Shown here: positions 1-7,679 of the stretch, in pieces
How the letters are laid out: the number at the start of each line of letters is the position of its first letter
Position numbering within the stretch: the first letter of the stretch is position 1
Origin: UBA8514 sp034933685
Lineage (GTDB): Bacteria > Bacillota > Clostridia > Lachnospirales > Anaerotignaceae
Direction: 5' to 3'
Assembly: GCA_034933685.1 (NCBI GenBank)
Contig: JAYFNB010000002.1
Coordinates: 1-64,000, forward strand
Length of the DNA: 64,000 nucleotides
The notes under the pieces: model-generated
Seen by the model: the letters and a program-made list of their open reading frames with translations, nothing else
Told to the model about the DNA's origin: nothing
Database searches by the model: none
Translations under genes and position numbers: made by a program

Positions 1-21
1 AGGATCAAACTCTTAAATTAA
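1..21 (-). rRNA. rrs: 16S rRNA, extreme 5' end (partial)
   Basis: The reverse complement of the first bases reads TTAAGAGTTTGATCCT, the near-universal start of bacterial 16S rRNA (the 27F primer site). The gene is transcribed leftward out of the window, so only about 20 nt are present. The exact mature 5' end is estimated by analogy with other bacteria. It is preceded by its own leader and a strong promoter. Confidence 0.9.
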
Positions 22-52
22 AGTTTTTTTCCTTGCCAGTTTGCACTAGCTT

Positions 53-116
53 GTCGGTCTGCACCGACATTTGTTTTTTTGTTTCCATTGAATTACTTTT
101 GCGACGCTTGGTCGCA
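53..116 (-). promoter_or_regulatory. rRNA leader with two hairpins
   Basis: Between the rRNA promoter and the 16S 5' end lie two perfect 6-bp stems: TGCGAC/GTCGCA (100-105 with 111-116) and GTCGGT/ACCGAC (53-58 with 63-68). They sit in the transcribed leader, where rRNA processing and antitermination signals usually occur. No clear boxA sequence was recognised, so a processing or folding role is inference. Confidence 0.5.
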
Positions 117-180
117 GAAATTAACTATGGGTTTAGTTTAAAACGTTATTCATTTTTCAAAGTTCAACAGTGCGAGATTT

Positions 181-209
181 ATTATAGCAACCAGAAAGTC
201 ATTTGTCAA
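181..209 (-). promoter_or_regulatory. rRNA operon promoter (consensus -35 and -10)
   Basis: On the minus strand TTGACA (204-209) is separated by exactly 17 nt from TATAAT (181-186), a perfect housekeeping sigma promoter. Transcription would start near 174 and run through the leader into the 16S gene. The upstream flank (about 210-240) is A/T rich, as expected for an UP element. This is among the strongest promoters in the window. Confidence 0.9.
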
Positions 210-242
210 CACTTTTTATAAAAATATTCCAAAAAGTTTTCA

Positions 243-965
243 TCAAATTATTTCTTTAAAAACATCTCCTATATTCATGTGTAAACAAAGGTCGGCTCTG
301 CCATCAAAACTTGTGGTAGATTTATTAACCAAAACAAGTTTTTTACCTCTATAATAATTAATAAGTCCTGCTGCTGGGTAAACATTTAAGCTTGTCCCAC
401 CAACGATTAGTACATCAGCTTTTGAAATATATTCTACAGCCTTACTCATTACTTCCTCGTTAAGACTTTCCTCATATAATACCACATCAGGCCTAACAAT
501 ACCAGAACATTTTTCGCATTTTGTTATACCTTTGCTATTTTGTACATATTCAAGACCGTATACTGCTCCGCATTTTATGCAATAATTCCTATATAGTGTG
601 CCATGAAGCTCCAGAACGTTTTTACTTCCAGCCTTTTGATGCAGATCATCGATGTTTTGCGTTATAACTGCCTTCAATTTTTCCTGCTTTTCCAATTCAG
701 CTAAGGCATAGTGTGTAGCATTTGGTTTTGCATCCGGAAATAGTAATTGTGTCTTATAATATTCAAAAAATATCTCTTTATTCCTAACAAAAAAACTATG
801 GCTAAGTATGGTTTCAGGTCTAACTCCATATTCACTTACAGTTTTAAATATGCCTTCTTCGCCTCTAAAATCGGGTATTCCACTTTCTGTAGATACGCCA
901 GCACCACCGAAAAACACTATATTATCACTTCTTTCAATCCACTCTTTCAATTTTTCTATACTCAT
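243..965 (-). CDS. cobB: NAD-dependent protein deacylase, sirtuin (SIR2 family)
   Basis: Predicted cytosolic sirtuin that removes acyl groups from protein lysines using NAD+, giving nicotinamide and O-acyl-ADP-ribose. The 240-residue protein has the Rossmann NAD motif GAGVSTESGIPDFRG near residue 21, the TQNIDDLHQKAG motif near residue 102, the catalytic His in LHGTLYRN, and a zinc ribbon of two CxxC pairs (CIKC and CEKC). This is the standard length of small bacterial sirtuins. It has its own upstream region with AGGGGTGA before the ATG and lies alone, just upstream of the rRNA promoter and in the same direction. The symbol follows usage for bacterial sirtuins (srtN in Bacillus) and is unrelated to the cobalamin gene called cobB elsewhere. 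The substrates cannot be inferred. Confidence 0.93.
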   Translation of the reverse strand: MSIEKLKEWIERSDNIVFFGGAGVSTESGIPDFRGEEGIFKTVSEYGVRPETILSHSFFVRNKEIFFEYYKTQLLFPDAKPNATHYALAELEKQEKLKAVITQNIDDLHQKAGSKNVLELHGTLYRNYCIKCGAVYGLEYVQNSKGITKCEKCSGIVRPDVVLYEESLNEEVMSKAVEYISKADVLIVGGTSLNVYPAAGLINYYRGKKLVLVNKSTTSFDGRADLCLHMNIGDVFKEII

Positions 966-1079
966 GAAATCACCCCTTTAATGTATTTTACCATAAAAAT
1001 TTGAATTTGAAGATACAAATATAAAAATTGTAAGTATAATTTTCACTTTTATAACAAACAATTATATTGAGGTGATAAT

Positions 1080-1253
1080 ATGGAAAAAAAATTTCCTAGT
1101 GTGTATAACTTAGTAGATGAAGATGCTGCTGCCAGAAAATACTATAATTCTCTTTCACCACAAATTCGTGCAGGAATAGAAAATAAAGCAAAATCTATTT
1201 CTTCTTATGACGATTTGAAAAATGCAGCGGAAATCCTTATGAAAAAAAGCTAA
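1080..1253 (+). CDS. Small protein of unknown function (57 aa)
   Basis: A 57-codon ORF starting with ATG, preceded by GAGGTGATAAT, a good ribosome binding site at normal spacing. The product begins MEKKFPSVYNLVDEDAAARK and contains YYNSLSPQIRAGIENKAKSI followed by a short helical tail ending in MKKKS. It is soluble, charged and probably all alpha; no signal peptide, membrane segment or Cys motif is present. The gene is divergent from the sirtuin and followed by an intrinsic terminator at 1304-1356. I do not recognise a named family with certainty; it looks like the short alpha-helical proteins common in Clostridia. The ribosome binding site, codon pattern and terminator favour a real gene. 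Confidence 0.7.
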   Translation: MEKKFPSVYNLVDEDAAARKYYNSLSPQIRAGIENKAKSISSYDDLKNAAEILMKKS

Positions 1254-1303
1254 ATTATCAAAATATTTCTGAACACTTCATAATTTGCATACCTTAAATT
1301 AAA

Positions 1304-1356
1304 AGCTGCGTCTTTATGCTGAATAAAATACTATTCATTATAAGACGCAGTTTTTC
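1304..1356. terminator. Bidirectional intrinsic terminator
   Basis: CTGCGTCTT (1306-1314) pairs with AAGACGCAG (1342-1350), flanked by AAAA on the left and TTTTT on the right. It can end both the plus-strand small gene and the converging minus-strand metallo-beta-lactamase gene. Confidence 0.85.
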
Positions 1357-1364
1357 TATTCATT

Positions 1365-2969
1365 TTAACTAAACTTGTCACATAATCTATTGATGGCTAT
1401 TACCAACTTTTCTACTTCGGCATTTGATTTTCCCTTATTATCATCAACAAGATTGTTAAACCTTTTAGCTGCATTTTCAAGATTTATATATACATCTGAA
1501 CTTCTTCTACTTTTCTGGCTATTTTCCTTATGCTCAACCGGTATCTTTCCACCATCTTTAATCACGGTGTTTGTTAATAAATCGTATATTGCTCCGCTAT
1601 ATGGGCAATACACGTCATACTCATGTTCGTTTCTTAGGCACTCAGCAAATTCCTCACTAACCAAATCATCTCCATGCACAATAAATACCTTTTCAGGCTT
1701 GTTTTTAAAATTATTAATCCACTTTAAAAGCCCTTTTTTGTCAGCATGCCCGCTAATACCGTCTAACTTTTCAATTTTTGCTCTAACATCAATAGTTTCA
1801 TTGAATAGTTTAACATGTTTTTCTCCATCAACCAATATTCTTCCAAGACTGCCAACAGCCTGATACCCAACAAAAAGAATAGTACTTTCAGGGCGCCATA
1901 AATTGTGCTTTAAATGATGACGTATTCGCCCTGCTTCACACATTCCTGATGCAGAAAGAATTACCTTTGGGTCTGTGTCAAAATTTATTGCCTGTGATTC
2001 CTCTGCTGCAACGGCAACTTTAAGACCTTTGAAACTAATTGGGTCAATGCCCTTTCGCACCAATTCCATTGCCTCATCATCAAAACAATTCTCAATATTT
2101 TCATTAAACACTCTTATGGCCTCAATTGCAAGTGGGCTGTCCACGTATACTTTAAAATTATTATGCCCTTTAATCAGTCCGTCTTCTTTGATTCTTCTTA
2201 TAAAATAAAGCATTTCTTGAGTTCTTCCCACTGCAAATGCTGGTATAACAACATTTCCGCCTTTGTCAAAAGTAGTTTGAATAATTCTAGACAGTTCACC
2301 AACATAGTCTGGCACATCACCATGGAAACGATTTCCATAGGTGGATTCCATAATAACAAAATCTCCGTCATCAACATACTGAGGGTCATCAATAATAGGC
2401 TGATTTATATTTCCTATGTCCCCAGAATATACTACCTTTTTTGTTGTACCATTTTCTGTAAGCCATAGCTCAACACTTGCAGATCCAAGGAGATGACCTA
2501 CATCCACAAAACGCACCTTTATTTCATCACAAACATCAATAATTTCATCATATGCACATTCATAAAAATGTTCCAACACACCTTCAGCTTCATCCATAGA
2601 ATAAAGCGGTTCGTATAAGTCACGTCCTGCCCTCTTGGCCTTACGGTTGCGCCATTGAGCCTCAAACTCTTGAATATGCGCACTATCTCGCAACATTATC
2701 TTACAAAGGTCGTATGTCGCCTCTGTTGTATAAATTTTACCTTTAAAACCATTTTTGTATAAAAGAGGAATTAGCCCAGAGTGGTCGATATGGGCATGTG
2801 AAAGGAAGACATAGTCAATGTCTACCTCGCTTATAGAAAGCTTCTGGTTTTCATATGTATCTCTTCCTTGCTCCATACCATAATCCAGAAGAATGTTTTT
2901 ACCGCCAACCTCAATATGATGGCAGCTTCCTGTAACCTCGTGATTTGCACCCAAGAACATTATTTTCAT
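1365..2969 (-). CDS. MBL-fold beta-CASP RNA-processing metallohydrolase
   Basis: Predicted cytosolic zinc-dependent nuclease of the CPSF/beta-CASP group acting on RNA. Motif 2 is SHAHIDHSG near residue 59, followed by GHLLGSAS, SGDIG, ESTYGNR (start of the beta-CASP region), SASGMCEAGR, GISGHAD and a C-terminal IVHGDD, so all metal-ligand motifs appear intact. The protein is 534 residues; the last 70 or so form a charged extension beyond the usual RMMBL domain. The ATG at 2969 was chosen because AGGAGG lies 7 nt upstream; an earlier in-frame GTG overlaps that site. It resembles the widespread bacterial exonuclease-like members of the family rather than RNase J, which lacks this arrangement. 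Exact RNA substrates are unknown. It is divergent from another MBL-fold gene at 3120. Confidence 0.88.
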   Translation of the reverse strand: MKIMFLGANHEVTGSCHHIEVGGKNILLDYGMEQGRDTYENQKLSISEVDIDYVFLSHAHIDHSGLIPLLYKNGFKGKIYTTEATYDLCKIMLRDSAHIQEFEAQWRNRKAKRAGRDLYEPLYSMDEAEGVLEHFYECAYDEIIDVCDEIKVRFVDVGHLLGSASVELWLTENGTTKKVVYSGDIGNINQPIIDDPQYVDDGDFVIMESTYGNRFHGDVPDYVGELSRIIQTTFDKGGNVVIPAFAVGRTQEMLYFIRRIKEDGLIKGHNNFKVYVDSPLAIEAIRVFNENIENCFDDEAMELVRKGIDPISFKGLKVAVAAEESQAINFDTDPKVILSASGMCEAGRIRHHLKHNLWRPESTILFVGYQAVGSLGRILVDGEKHVKLFNETIDVRAKIEKLDGISGHADKKGLLKWINNFKNKPEKVFIVHGDDLVSEEFAECLRNEHEYDVYCPYSGAIYDLLTNTVIKDGGKIPVEHKENSQKSRRSSDVYINLENAAKRFNNLVDDNKGKSNAEVEKLVIAINRLCDKFS

Positions 2970-3078
2970 TTGAAGCACCTCCTGTTTTGTGTATATTATA
3001 CCATTTTAATTTCAAAATAACAATATTTTAGTAAATTTCTACAAAATTTCAATTTTTATAAGCAATTATTCACACTAA

Positions 3079-3087
3079 TGCTATAAT
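3079..3087 (+). promoter_or_regulatory. Extended -10 promoter
   Basis: TG-n-TATAAT at 3079-3087 is an extended -10 element with no good -35, located 33 nt upstream of the start of the 3120 gene and in the right direction. Confidence 0.55.
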
Positions 3088-3119
3088 AACACTAATAAAT
3101 AAATAAAAGGGGGAAAAAA

Positions 3120-3815
3120 ATGAAAATTTCGTATATTCACCACAGCTGTTTTTCAATAGAACTAGAAAAATCTATACTTCTTTTTGATTACTACCAAGGC
3201 ACTTTACCCAATTTTAATCCCGAAAAAGCCATTTATGTTTTTTCAAGCCATAATCACAACGACCATTTCAGCTTTTCCATATTTGCTATTATGGAAATGT
3301 ACCCAAATGTCCATTATATTTTTTCCAAGGATATCAAAAAAAGATATAATGAGAAGTTTTTCCTTTCTCATGGCATTGATAAATCTACCTATAACCAAAT
3401 AACATTTATTCCTGCAAATAGCATTTTTTCAACAAATGAAATGCAAGTAGAAACCCTTACATCAACTGATGAGGGTGTTGCTTTTATTGTATCCATTGAT
3501 AATAAAACTATTTATCATGCTGGAGATTTACATCTTTGGCTTTGGTCTGGCGAAGGCGATGATTTTAATAAAAATATAGATTATTTGTTTAAACTAGAAA
3601 TGGCAAAAATTAAGTCCCGACATTTTGACGTTGCATTTCTGGTATTAGACCCTCGTCAGGGCAATGATTTTTATCTAGGTTTCGATTATTTTATGCGTAA
3701 CACAAATACCGACTTAGTTTACCCTATGCATTTCTGGAATGACAACTCTGTAATTTCAAGGCTAAAATCCATGGAATGTTCCACCCCATATCGCGCTAAG
3801 ATTGCTGATATTTGA
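3120..3815 (+). CDS. MBL-fold metallohydrolase (UlaG-like)
   Basis: A 231-residue single-domain metallo-beta-lactamase-fold hydrolase. It starts MKISYIHHSCFSIE, the typical first strand of UlaG-like hydrolases, and carries SSHNHNDHFS near residue 42 (the HxHxDH metal motif), YHAGDLHLW near residue 136 and a late PMHFW. The start ATG follows AAGGGGGAAAAAA. It is one of only five plus-strand protein genes in the window and is monocistronic. Substrate unknown: family members include lactonases, phosphodiesterases and other hydrolases. It is not closely related to the neighbouring 534-residue beta-CASP protein, so the divergent pair is not a simple duplication. Confidence 0.82.
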   Translation: MKISYIHHSCFSIELEKSILLFDYYQGTLPNFNPEKAIYVFSSHNHNDHFSFSIFAIMEMYPNVHYIFSKDIKKRYNEKFFLSHGIDKSTYNQITFIPANSIFSTNEMQVETLTSTDEGVAFIVSIDNKTIYHAGDLHLWLWSGEGDDFNKNIDYLFKLEMAKIKSRHFDVAFLVLDPRQGNDFYLGFDYFMRNTNTDLVYPMHFWNDNSVISRLKSMECSTPYRAKIADI

Positions 3816-3855
3816 ATTAAGCCGAAAAATAACTTTCATGGCATTAACTGCATAC

Positions 3856-3888
3856 AAAAAGGGTGAGATTGAAAAATCAATCCCACCC
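3856..3888 (-). terminator. Intrinsic terminator of the TRAP operon
   Basis: Minus strand: GGGTGGGATTGA pairs with TCAATCTCACCC (3877-3888 with 3861-3872; one G-U pair) around a 4-nt loop, followed by TTTTT. It lies 22 nt past the stop codon of the TRAP permease gene. Confidence 0.9.
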
Positions 3889-3910
3889 AAATATTTTAAT
3901 GGAAAACTTT

Positions 3911-5896
3911 TTAGTTTGCAGTTTTTCTCTTTTTAATTATCTGTGTAGCAACCATAATAGCCACTAACAAAATACCAATAAAGTCAGAATAAACGCCTGG
4001 TACAATAAGCATTATACCACCTAAAACACATACAATTCTCTCATAAACCTTAAGATGAGTATGCATATAGCCCTCCATGCCAGCCGATATACCAACCATA
4101 CCAATAAAAGCAGTTATTAATATAAGTATAGCCTGTGAAATAGAACCACCAATCAATAATAAATCTGGGTTAAATGCAAAGATATATGGAATTATAAATG
4201 CCGTAATTGCAATTCTCGTTGCCGTAAGTCCAGTCTTAAATGGATCGCTGTGGGCGATTGCAGAACCTGCATATGCCGCCAAAGCAACAGGCGGTGTAAT
4301 GTCTGCAACAATTCCAAAATAAAAAACAAACATATGTGCAGCAAGCATAGGTACACCAAGTTTAATAACAATTGGTGCAGTAATTGTAGCCATAATAACA
4401 TAATTAGCTGTTGTAGGTACTCCCATACCTAGTATAATACACGCAATCATTGTAAAAAAAAGTGCAATTATAGGAATGCCACCAGACAATGCTAAAAGTC
4501 CTGTAGCCAACTTAAGCCCTAAGCCTGTAAGAGTAACAACACCAACAATTATACCTGCAATTGAGCATGCTACCGCAACACCAAGTGTATTTCTTGCACC
4601 ATTTTCAAGTGCTTCAAGAAATGTTGAAAAACTCATTCTTGTGTCTTTCCTGAACATACTTACAATAATAGCCGTAATAATAGCATATACAGCACTCATT
4701 GATGATGTAAAACCGTTCATCATACAATAAACAAGTACAACTAATGGTAAAAGCAAATAACCACGTGTAATCATAAGCGAAAAGAACCCTGGTATTTCAT
4801 CCTTGTTAAGACCAACTAAGCCAAGTTTCTTAGCTTCGAAATGTACCATAAGGAAAATGCCTGTAAAGTACAACGCCGCTGGAAGAATAGCCGCAATAAC
4901 TATGTTTGAATAAGGAACACCCGTCATTTCCGCCATAAGGAAAGCTGCAGCACCCATAATAGGAGGCATAATTTGCCCGCCTGTTGATGCAGCAGCTTCA
5001 ACCGCAGCAGCAAACTCAGCTGGATAACCAGTTTTTTTCATCATAGGTATTGTAAAACTACCGCTTCCAACTGTGTTTGCAACAGAGCTTCCGCTTATCA
5101 TGCCCTGCAGTGCGCTTGCAATAACAGCAACCTTTGCAGGACCACCAGTGGCAGCACCAGCAATAGAGTTTGCAATTTCAATAAAGAAACGCCCAACACC
5201 AGTTTTATCTAAGAAAGAACCAAATAAAATGAACAAAACAATAAATGTAGAACAAACGCCAAGAGGTGTACCAATAACACCCTCTGTTGTGTAGAAAAGG
5301 TGAGATACAATACGTTTGAGCGAAAATCCTGCAAAAAATGCATAAATAACAAAGCACGTAACAACCACAAGTATAGGCATACCAACAACCCTGCGGCAAA
5401 TTTCCATAAGTATAAGTATACCAATAATACCAATTATTATATCAAGCTGTGTGCTTCTTCCTGCTCTTGCAACAATTTCCTGAAAATTCACTATATAATA
5501 GAAGAAACACCCTCCGCCAACAACACCTAACAAAAAATCGTACCATGGCACATAATTAATTTTCTTAGAACCATTTTTTCTGGCAGGGTAAAGAAGGTAT
5601 GCCATAAATACAATAACACCAATAAAAGATGCACGACGTATTTGCTCTGGCAGAGAACTGAAAATATTCATCCATAAAACATAAACAGAAAACGCAACCA
5701 GCATATATTTAACAATGGTGTTGGGAATACCTTCAAAATGTCTTGTATTGCTTTCACGATCAAACTCTTTAAGAACTTGTTTCATTCTTTCTTCGTCCTC
5801 GTGAACAATATGCTCTGTAATATCCGTCTTTTTTTCCAGAACATTCTGTCTTTCTTTCACTACTTTTTTTCTTTCATTGTCTAAAAATTCCGACAT
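3911..5896 (-). CDS. TRAP transporter permease, fused 4TM/12TM (TAXI type)
   Basis: A 661-residue integral membrane protein combining the small (DctQ-like) and large (DctM-like) TRAP permease subunits, driving uptake with an ion gradient. A charged cytosolic N-terminus of about 65 residues precedes many hydrophobic helices. The DctM core shows GSGSFTIPMMKKTGYP, AAAASTGGQIMPPIMGAAAF and the conserved GMGVPTTANYVIMATITAP. Such fusions pair with TAXI solute-binding proteins, and one is encoded at 6411-7406 in the same operon, with a DUF1850 protein between them. The ATG has GGAGGT just upstream. Substrate is not evident; TAXI-TRAP systems are linked to dicarboxylates, glutamate and other organic acids. 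The C-terminus ends in IIKKRKTAN, on the cytosolic side. Confidence 0.93.
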   Translation of the reverse strand: MSEFLDNERKKVVKERQNVLEKKTDITEHIVHEDEERMKQVLKEFDRESNTRHFEGIPNTIVKYMLVAFSVYVLWMNIFSSLPEQIRRASFIGVIVFMAYLLYPARKNGSKKINYVPWYDFLLGVVGGGCFFYYIVNFQEIVARAGRSTQLDIIIGIIGILILMEICRRVVGMPILVVVTCFVIYAFFAGFSLKRIVSHLFYTTEGVIGTPLGVCSTFIVLFILFGSFLDKTGVGRFFIEIANSIAGAATGGPAKVAVIASALQGMISGSSVANTVGSGSFTIPMMKKTGYPAEFAAAVEAAASTGGQIMPPIMGAAAFLMAEMTGVPYSNIVIAAILPAALYFTGIFLMVHFEAKKLGLVGLNKDEIPGFFSLMITRGYLLLPLVVLVYCMMNGFTSSMSAVYAIITAIIVSMFRKDTRMSFSTFLEALENGARNTLGVAVACSIAGIIVGVVTLTGLGLKLATGLLALSGGIPIIALFFTMIACIILGMGVPTTANYVIMATITAPIVIKLGVPMLAAHMFVFYFGIVADITPPVALAAYAGSAIAHSDPFKTGLTATRIAITAFIIPYIFAFNPDLLLIGGSISQAILILITAFIGMVGISAGMEGYMHTHLKVYERIVCVLGGIMLIVPGVYSDFIGILLVAIMVATQIIKKRKTAN

Positions 5897-5916
5897 GTTT
5901 TACCTCCTACTTTGCC

Positions 5917-6366
5917 TTATTTTAAAACCTCAAACCGTACTGTGCTGTTGCGTCCACATAAATCTCTTAAGCTTATTTCTTCATCTTCAACTTCAAGTAT
6001 ATGATCAGAAACAGTACCAACAATATAAGATAATCCATCAATTCTACGGTTGAAACCAGATAAAAGCATTTCACCATCTTCGGTATAGGTTAAAGTTTGA
6101 CCTTCTTCCACCTCAGTTGCCACTCCAGCACCAAAAGCACTATATAAACAACTTTCAAGGTATATTGCACCGTCCTTAATTTCATATGTTTCTTTAACAC
6201 GGCTTTTATTTACAGAATGAATAAAAGAGACCGAAAAGGTCATGCCCTCATACGCCTCATATTTTGCATATATTTTTCCATTTTCACCATCCCTCAGCTG
6301 CAGTACTGCTTCTCCGGTAGGAAACAATATAAAAACAAATAGAGCCGCAACGGCGAAAATCACCAT
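5917..6366 (-). CDS. DUF1850 protein, TRAP-operon accessory
   Basis: A 149-residue protein with one N-terminal hydrophobic helix (VIFAVAALFVFILF) and an extracytoplasmic domain containing FSVSFIHSVNKSRVKETYEI and the late GLSYIVGTVSDHIL, a pattern typical of DUF1850, a family usually encoded with TAXI-type fused TRAP permeases. Its role is not known; location between the binding protein and permease supports an accessory membrane subunit. The start is uncertain: the only ATG (6366) lacks a clear ribosome binding site, and the frame stays open upstream to a stop at 6415 without another ATG, GTG or TTG, so translational coupling to the upstream gene is likely. Confidence 0.78.
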   Translation of the reverse strand: MVIFAVAALFVFILFPTGEAVLQLRDGENGKIYAKYEAYEGMTFSVSFIHSVNKSRVKETYEIKDGAIYLESCLYSAFGAGVATEVEEGQTLTYTEDGEMLLSGFNRRIDGLSYIVGTVSDHILEVEDEEISLRDLCGRNSTVRFEVLK

Positions 6367-6410
6367 TGCGGCTACGCCTGCCGCTTTAAGTTTTGGTTTG
6401 AAAAGGTGTA

Positions 6411-7406
6411 TTATTTAAGTGCACCAATTTCCTTAAAGTATTTTTCTGCACCCGGATGGAAAGGAACAGACACACCTTCAACTGCATATGCAGGGTCAAT
6501 TTCTGCACCCTTTGCGTGTCCAGCTGTAATATCTTCTTTCCCTTCAAAAATAGCTTTTGTCATATTATATACAACGTCTTCAGAAAGCTCTGGGCTTACA
6601 ATAAATGTAGCTTTTACTGAAACTGTTGTAGCATCTTCTGTCATACCGCTGTAAGTATCTTTAGGTATTGTGTATGATGTATAGAATGGATATTTTGCAA
6701 TAAGAGTCTCAGCCTCTGCACCATCTACATTAAGAATTTTAACATCATTTGTGCTTGAAAGTTCCATAACGGCAGTTGTTGGTGCACCTGCTGTACAGAA
6801 GAAAGCATCAATTTTATTGTCTTTCATTGCATTTGCAGAATCACCAAAGGAAAGATTCTGTTTCTGAATATCATCAAAAGTAACTCCATAGGCTTCAAGT
6901 ATTTGCTTTGCATTAAATTCTACGCCGCTGCCTGCATCACCAACAGAAACCCTTTTACCTTTAAGATCAGCAATGGTTTCAATTCCTGCCGCTGGGTTTG
7001 CAACTACCTGGCAAACTTCAGCATACATAGCTGCCATAGCATTAAAATTATCTGTTTTTTCGCCTTCAAAAAGGTCTGTTCCGTTGTAAGCATAGTCCAT
7101 AACGTCATTCTGAACAATAGCCATGTCTACTTCCCCATCAGCAATCAAGCCAATGTTAGCTTTAGAAGCACCTGTAGACTGAACGTCAAATTTAATTCCA
7201 GTTGCATCTGTAACCGCCTGAGCAACTACACCACCGAAAGCGTAGTATGTTCCTGATGTACCACCTGTAGCAAGTTTGATATTTGTTTCAGTCGCTGGTG
7301 CACCTGCTGTTGACGATCCACCTGCTGATGAATTTGATGAGCAAGCTGAAAGTGCCATTGTAAGTGCAAGTAGACCTGCCATTACTGCAAACATTCTTTT
7401 TTTCAT
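6411..7406 (-). CDS. TAXI-family TRAP transporter solute-binding lipoprotein
   Basis: Extracytoplasmic solute receptor for the TRAP permease. The 331-residue protein starts MKKRMFAVMAGLLALTMALS followed by ACSS, a lipoprotein signal with the lipidated Cys, then a Ser/Gly/Ala-rich linker. The mature part begins NIKLATGGTSGTYYAFGG, the hallmark of the TAXI family, and has VSVGDAGSGVEFNAKQILEA and ADGEVDMAIVQND, typical of the same fold. The ATG at 7406 was chosen because GGGAGGA lies upstream at normal spacing; the frame stays open further upstream only by read-through. It is first in a three-gene operon with its own promoter and terminator. The ligand is unknown. Confidence 0.93.
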   Translation of the reverse strand: MKKRMFAVMAGLLALTMALSACSSNSSAGGSSTAGAPATETNIKLATGGTSGTYYAFGGVVAQAVTDATGIKFDVQSTGASKANIGLIADGEVDMAIVQNDVMDYAYNGTDLFEGEKTDNFNAMAAMYAEVCQVVANPAAGIETIADLKGKRVSVGDAGSGVEFNAKQILEAYGVTFDDIQKQNLSFGDSANAMKDNKIDAFFCTAGAPTTAVMELSSTNDVKILNVDGAEAETLIAKYPFYTSYTIPKDTYSGMTEDATTVSVKATFIVSPELSEDVVYNMTKAIFEGKEDITAGHAKGAEIDPAYAVEGVSVPFHPGAEKYFKEIGALK

Positions 7407-7484
7407 AATTATTCCTCCCGTGTCCTTCTCTTTTTTCAATGTAAAATTTACCACACATTGATAATTACATTAAACAACTGCTAA

Positions 7485-7513
7485 ATTATACTATATTTTC
7501 ATTGTTTTTTCAA
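7485..7513 (-). promoter_or_regulatory. TRAP operon promoter
   Basis: Minus strand TTGAAA (7508-7513), 17-nt spacer, TATAAT (7485-7490). Transcription would begin near 7478, giving a leader of about 70 nt before the binding-protein gene. Confidence 0.8.
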
Positions 7514-7521
7514 GTAAAATT

Positions 7522-7539
7522 TGTTTCACTAGTGAAACA
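7522..7539. promoter_or_regulatory. Perfect 18-bp palindrome, operator candidate
   Basis: TGTTTCACTAGTGAAACA is its own reverse complement over all 18 bases. It ends 8 nt upstream of the -35 element of the TRAP operon promoter and is centred about 52 nt upstream of the expected start site, the usual place for an activator, though a repressor is possible. No regulator gene is adjacent. The 273-bp gap 7407-7679 otherwise holds only A/T-rich DNA and no clear terminator for cbiC. Confidence 0.6.
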
Positions 7540-7679
7540 TTTTAATTTTACCGTCACATTTTTTTATTTTTTTGCATATCTTACAAATTCTAAAGAATGT
7601 GTTTTTTTTCATTTTTATATGTTTTTTATAATAAACATGGGGATAAAATTAATATTTATTTATAATTTTGAATATTTAT

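Noticed and set aside
33..221. Plus-strand ORF of 62 codons over the rRNA leader
   Set aside because: It covers the rRNA promoter and leader and has no ribosome binding site.
2963..2978. Longer start (GTG at 2978) for the beta-CASP protein
   Set aside because: The GTG overlaps the AGGAGGTG ribosome binding site that serves the ATG at 2969.
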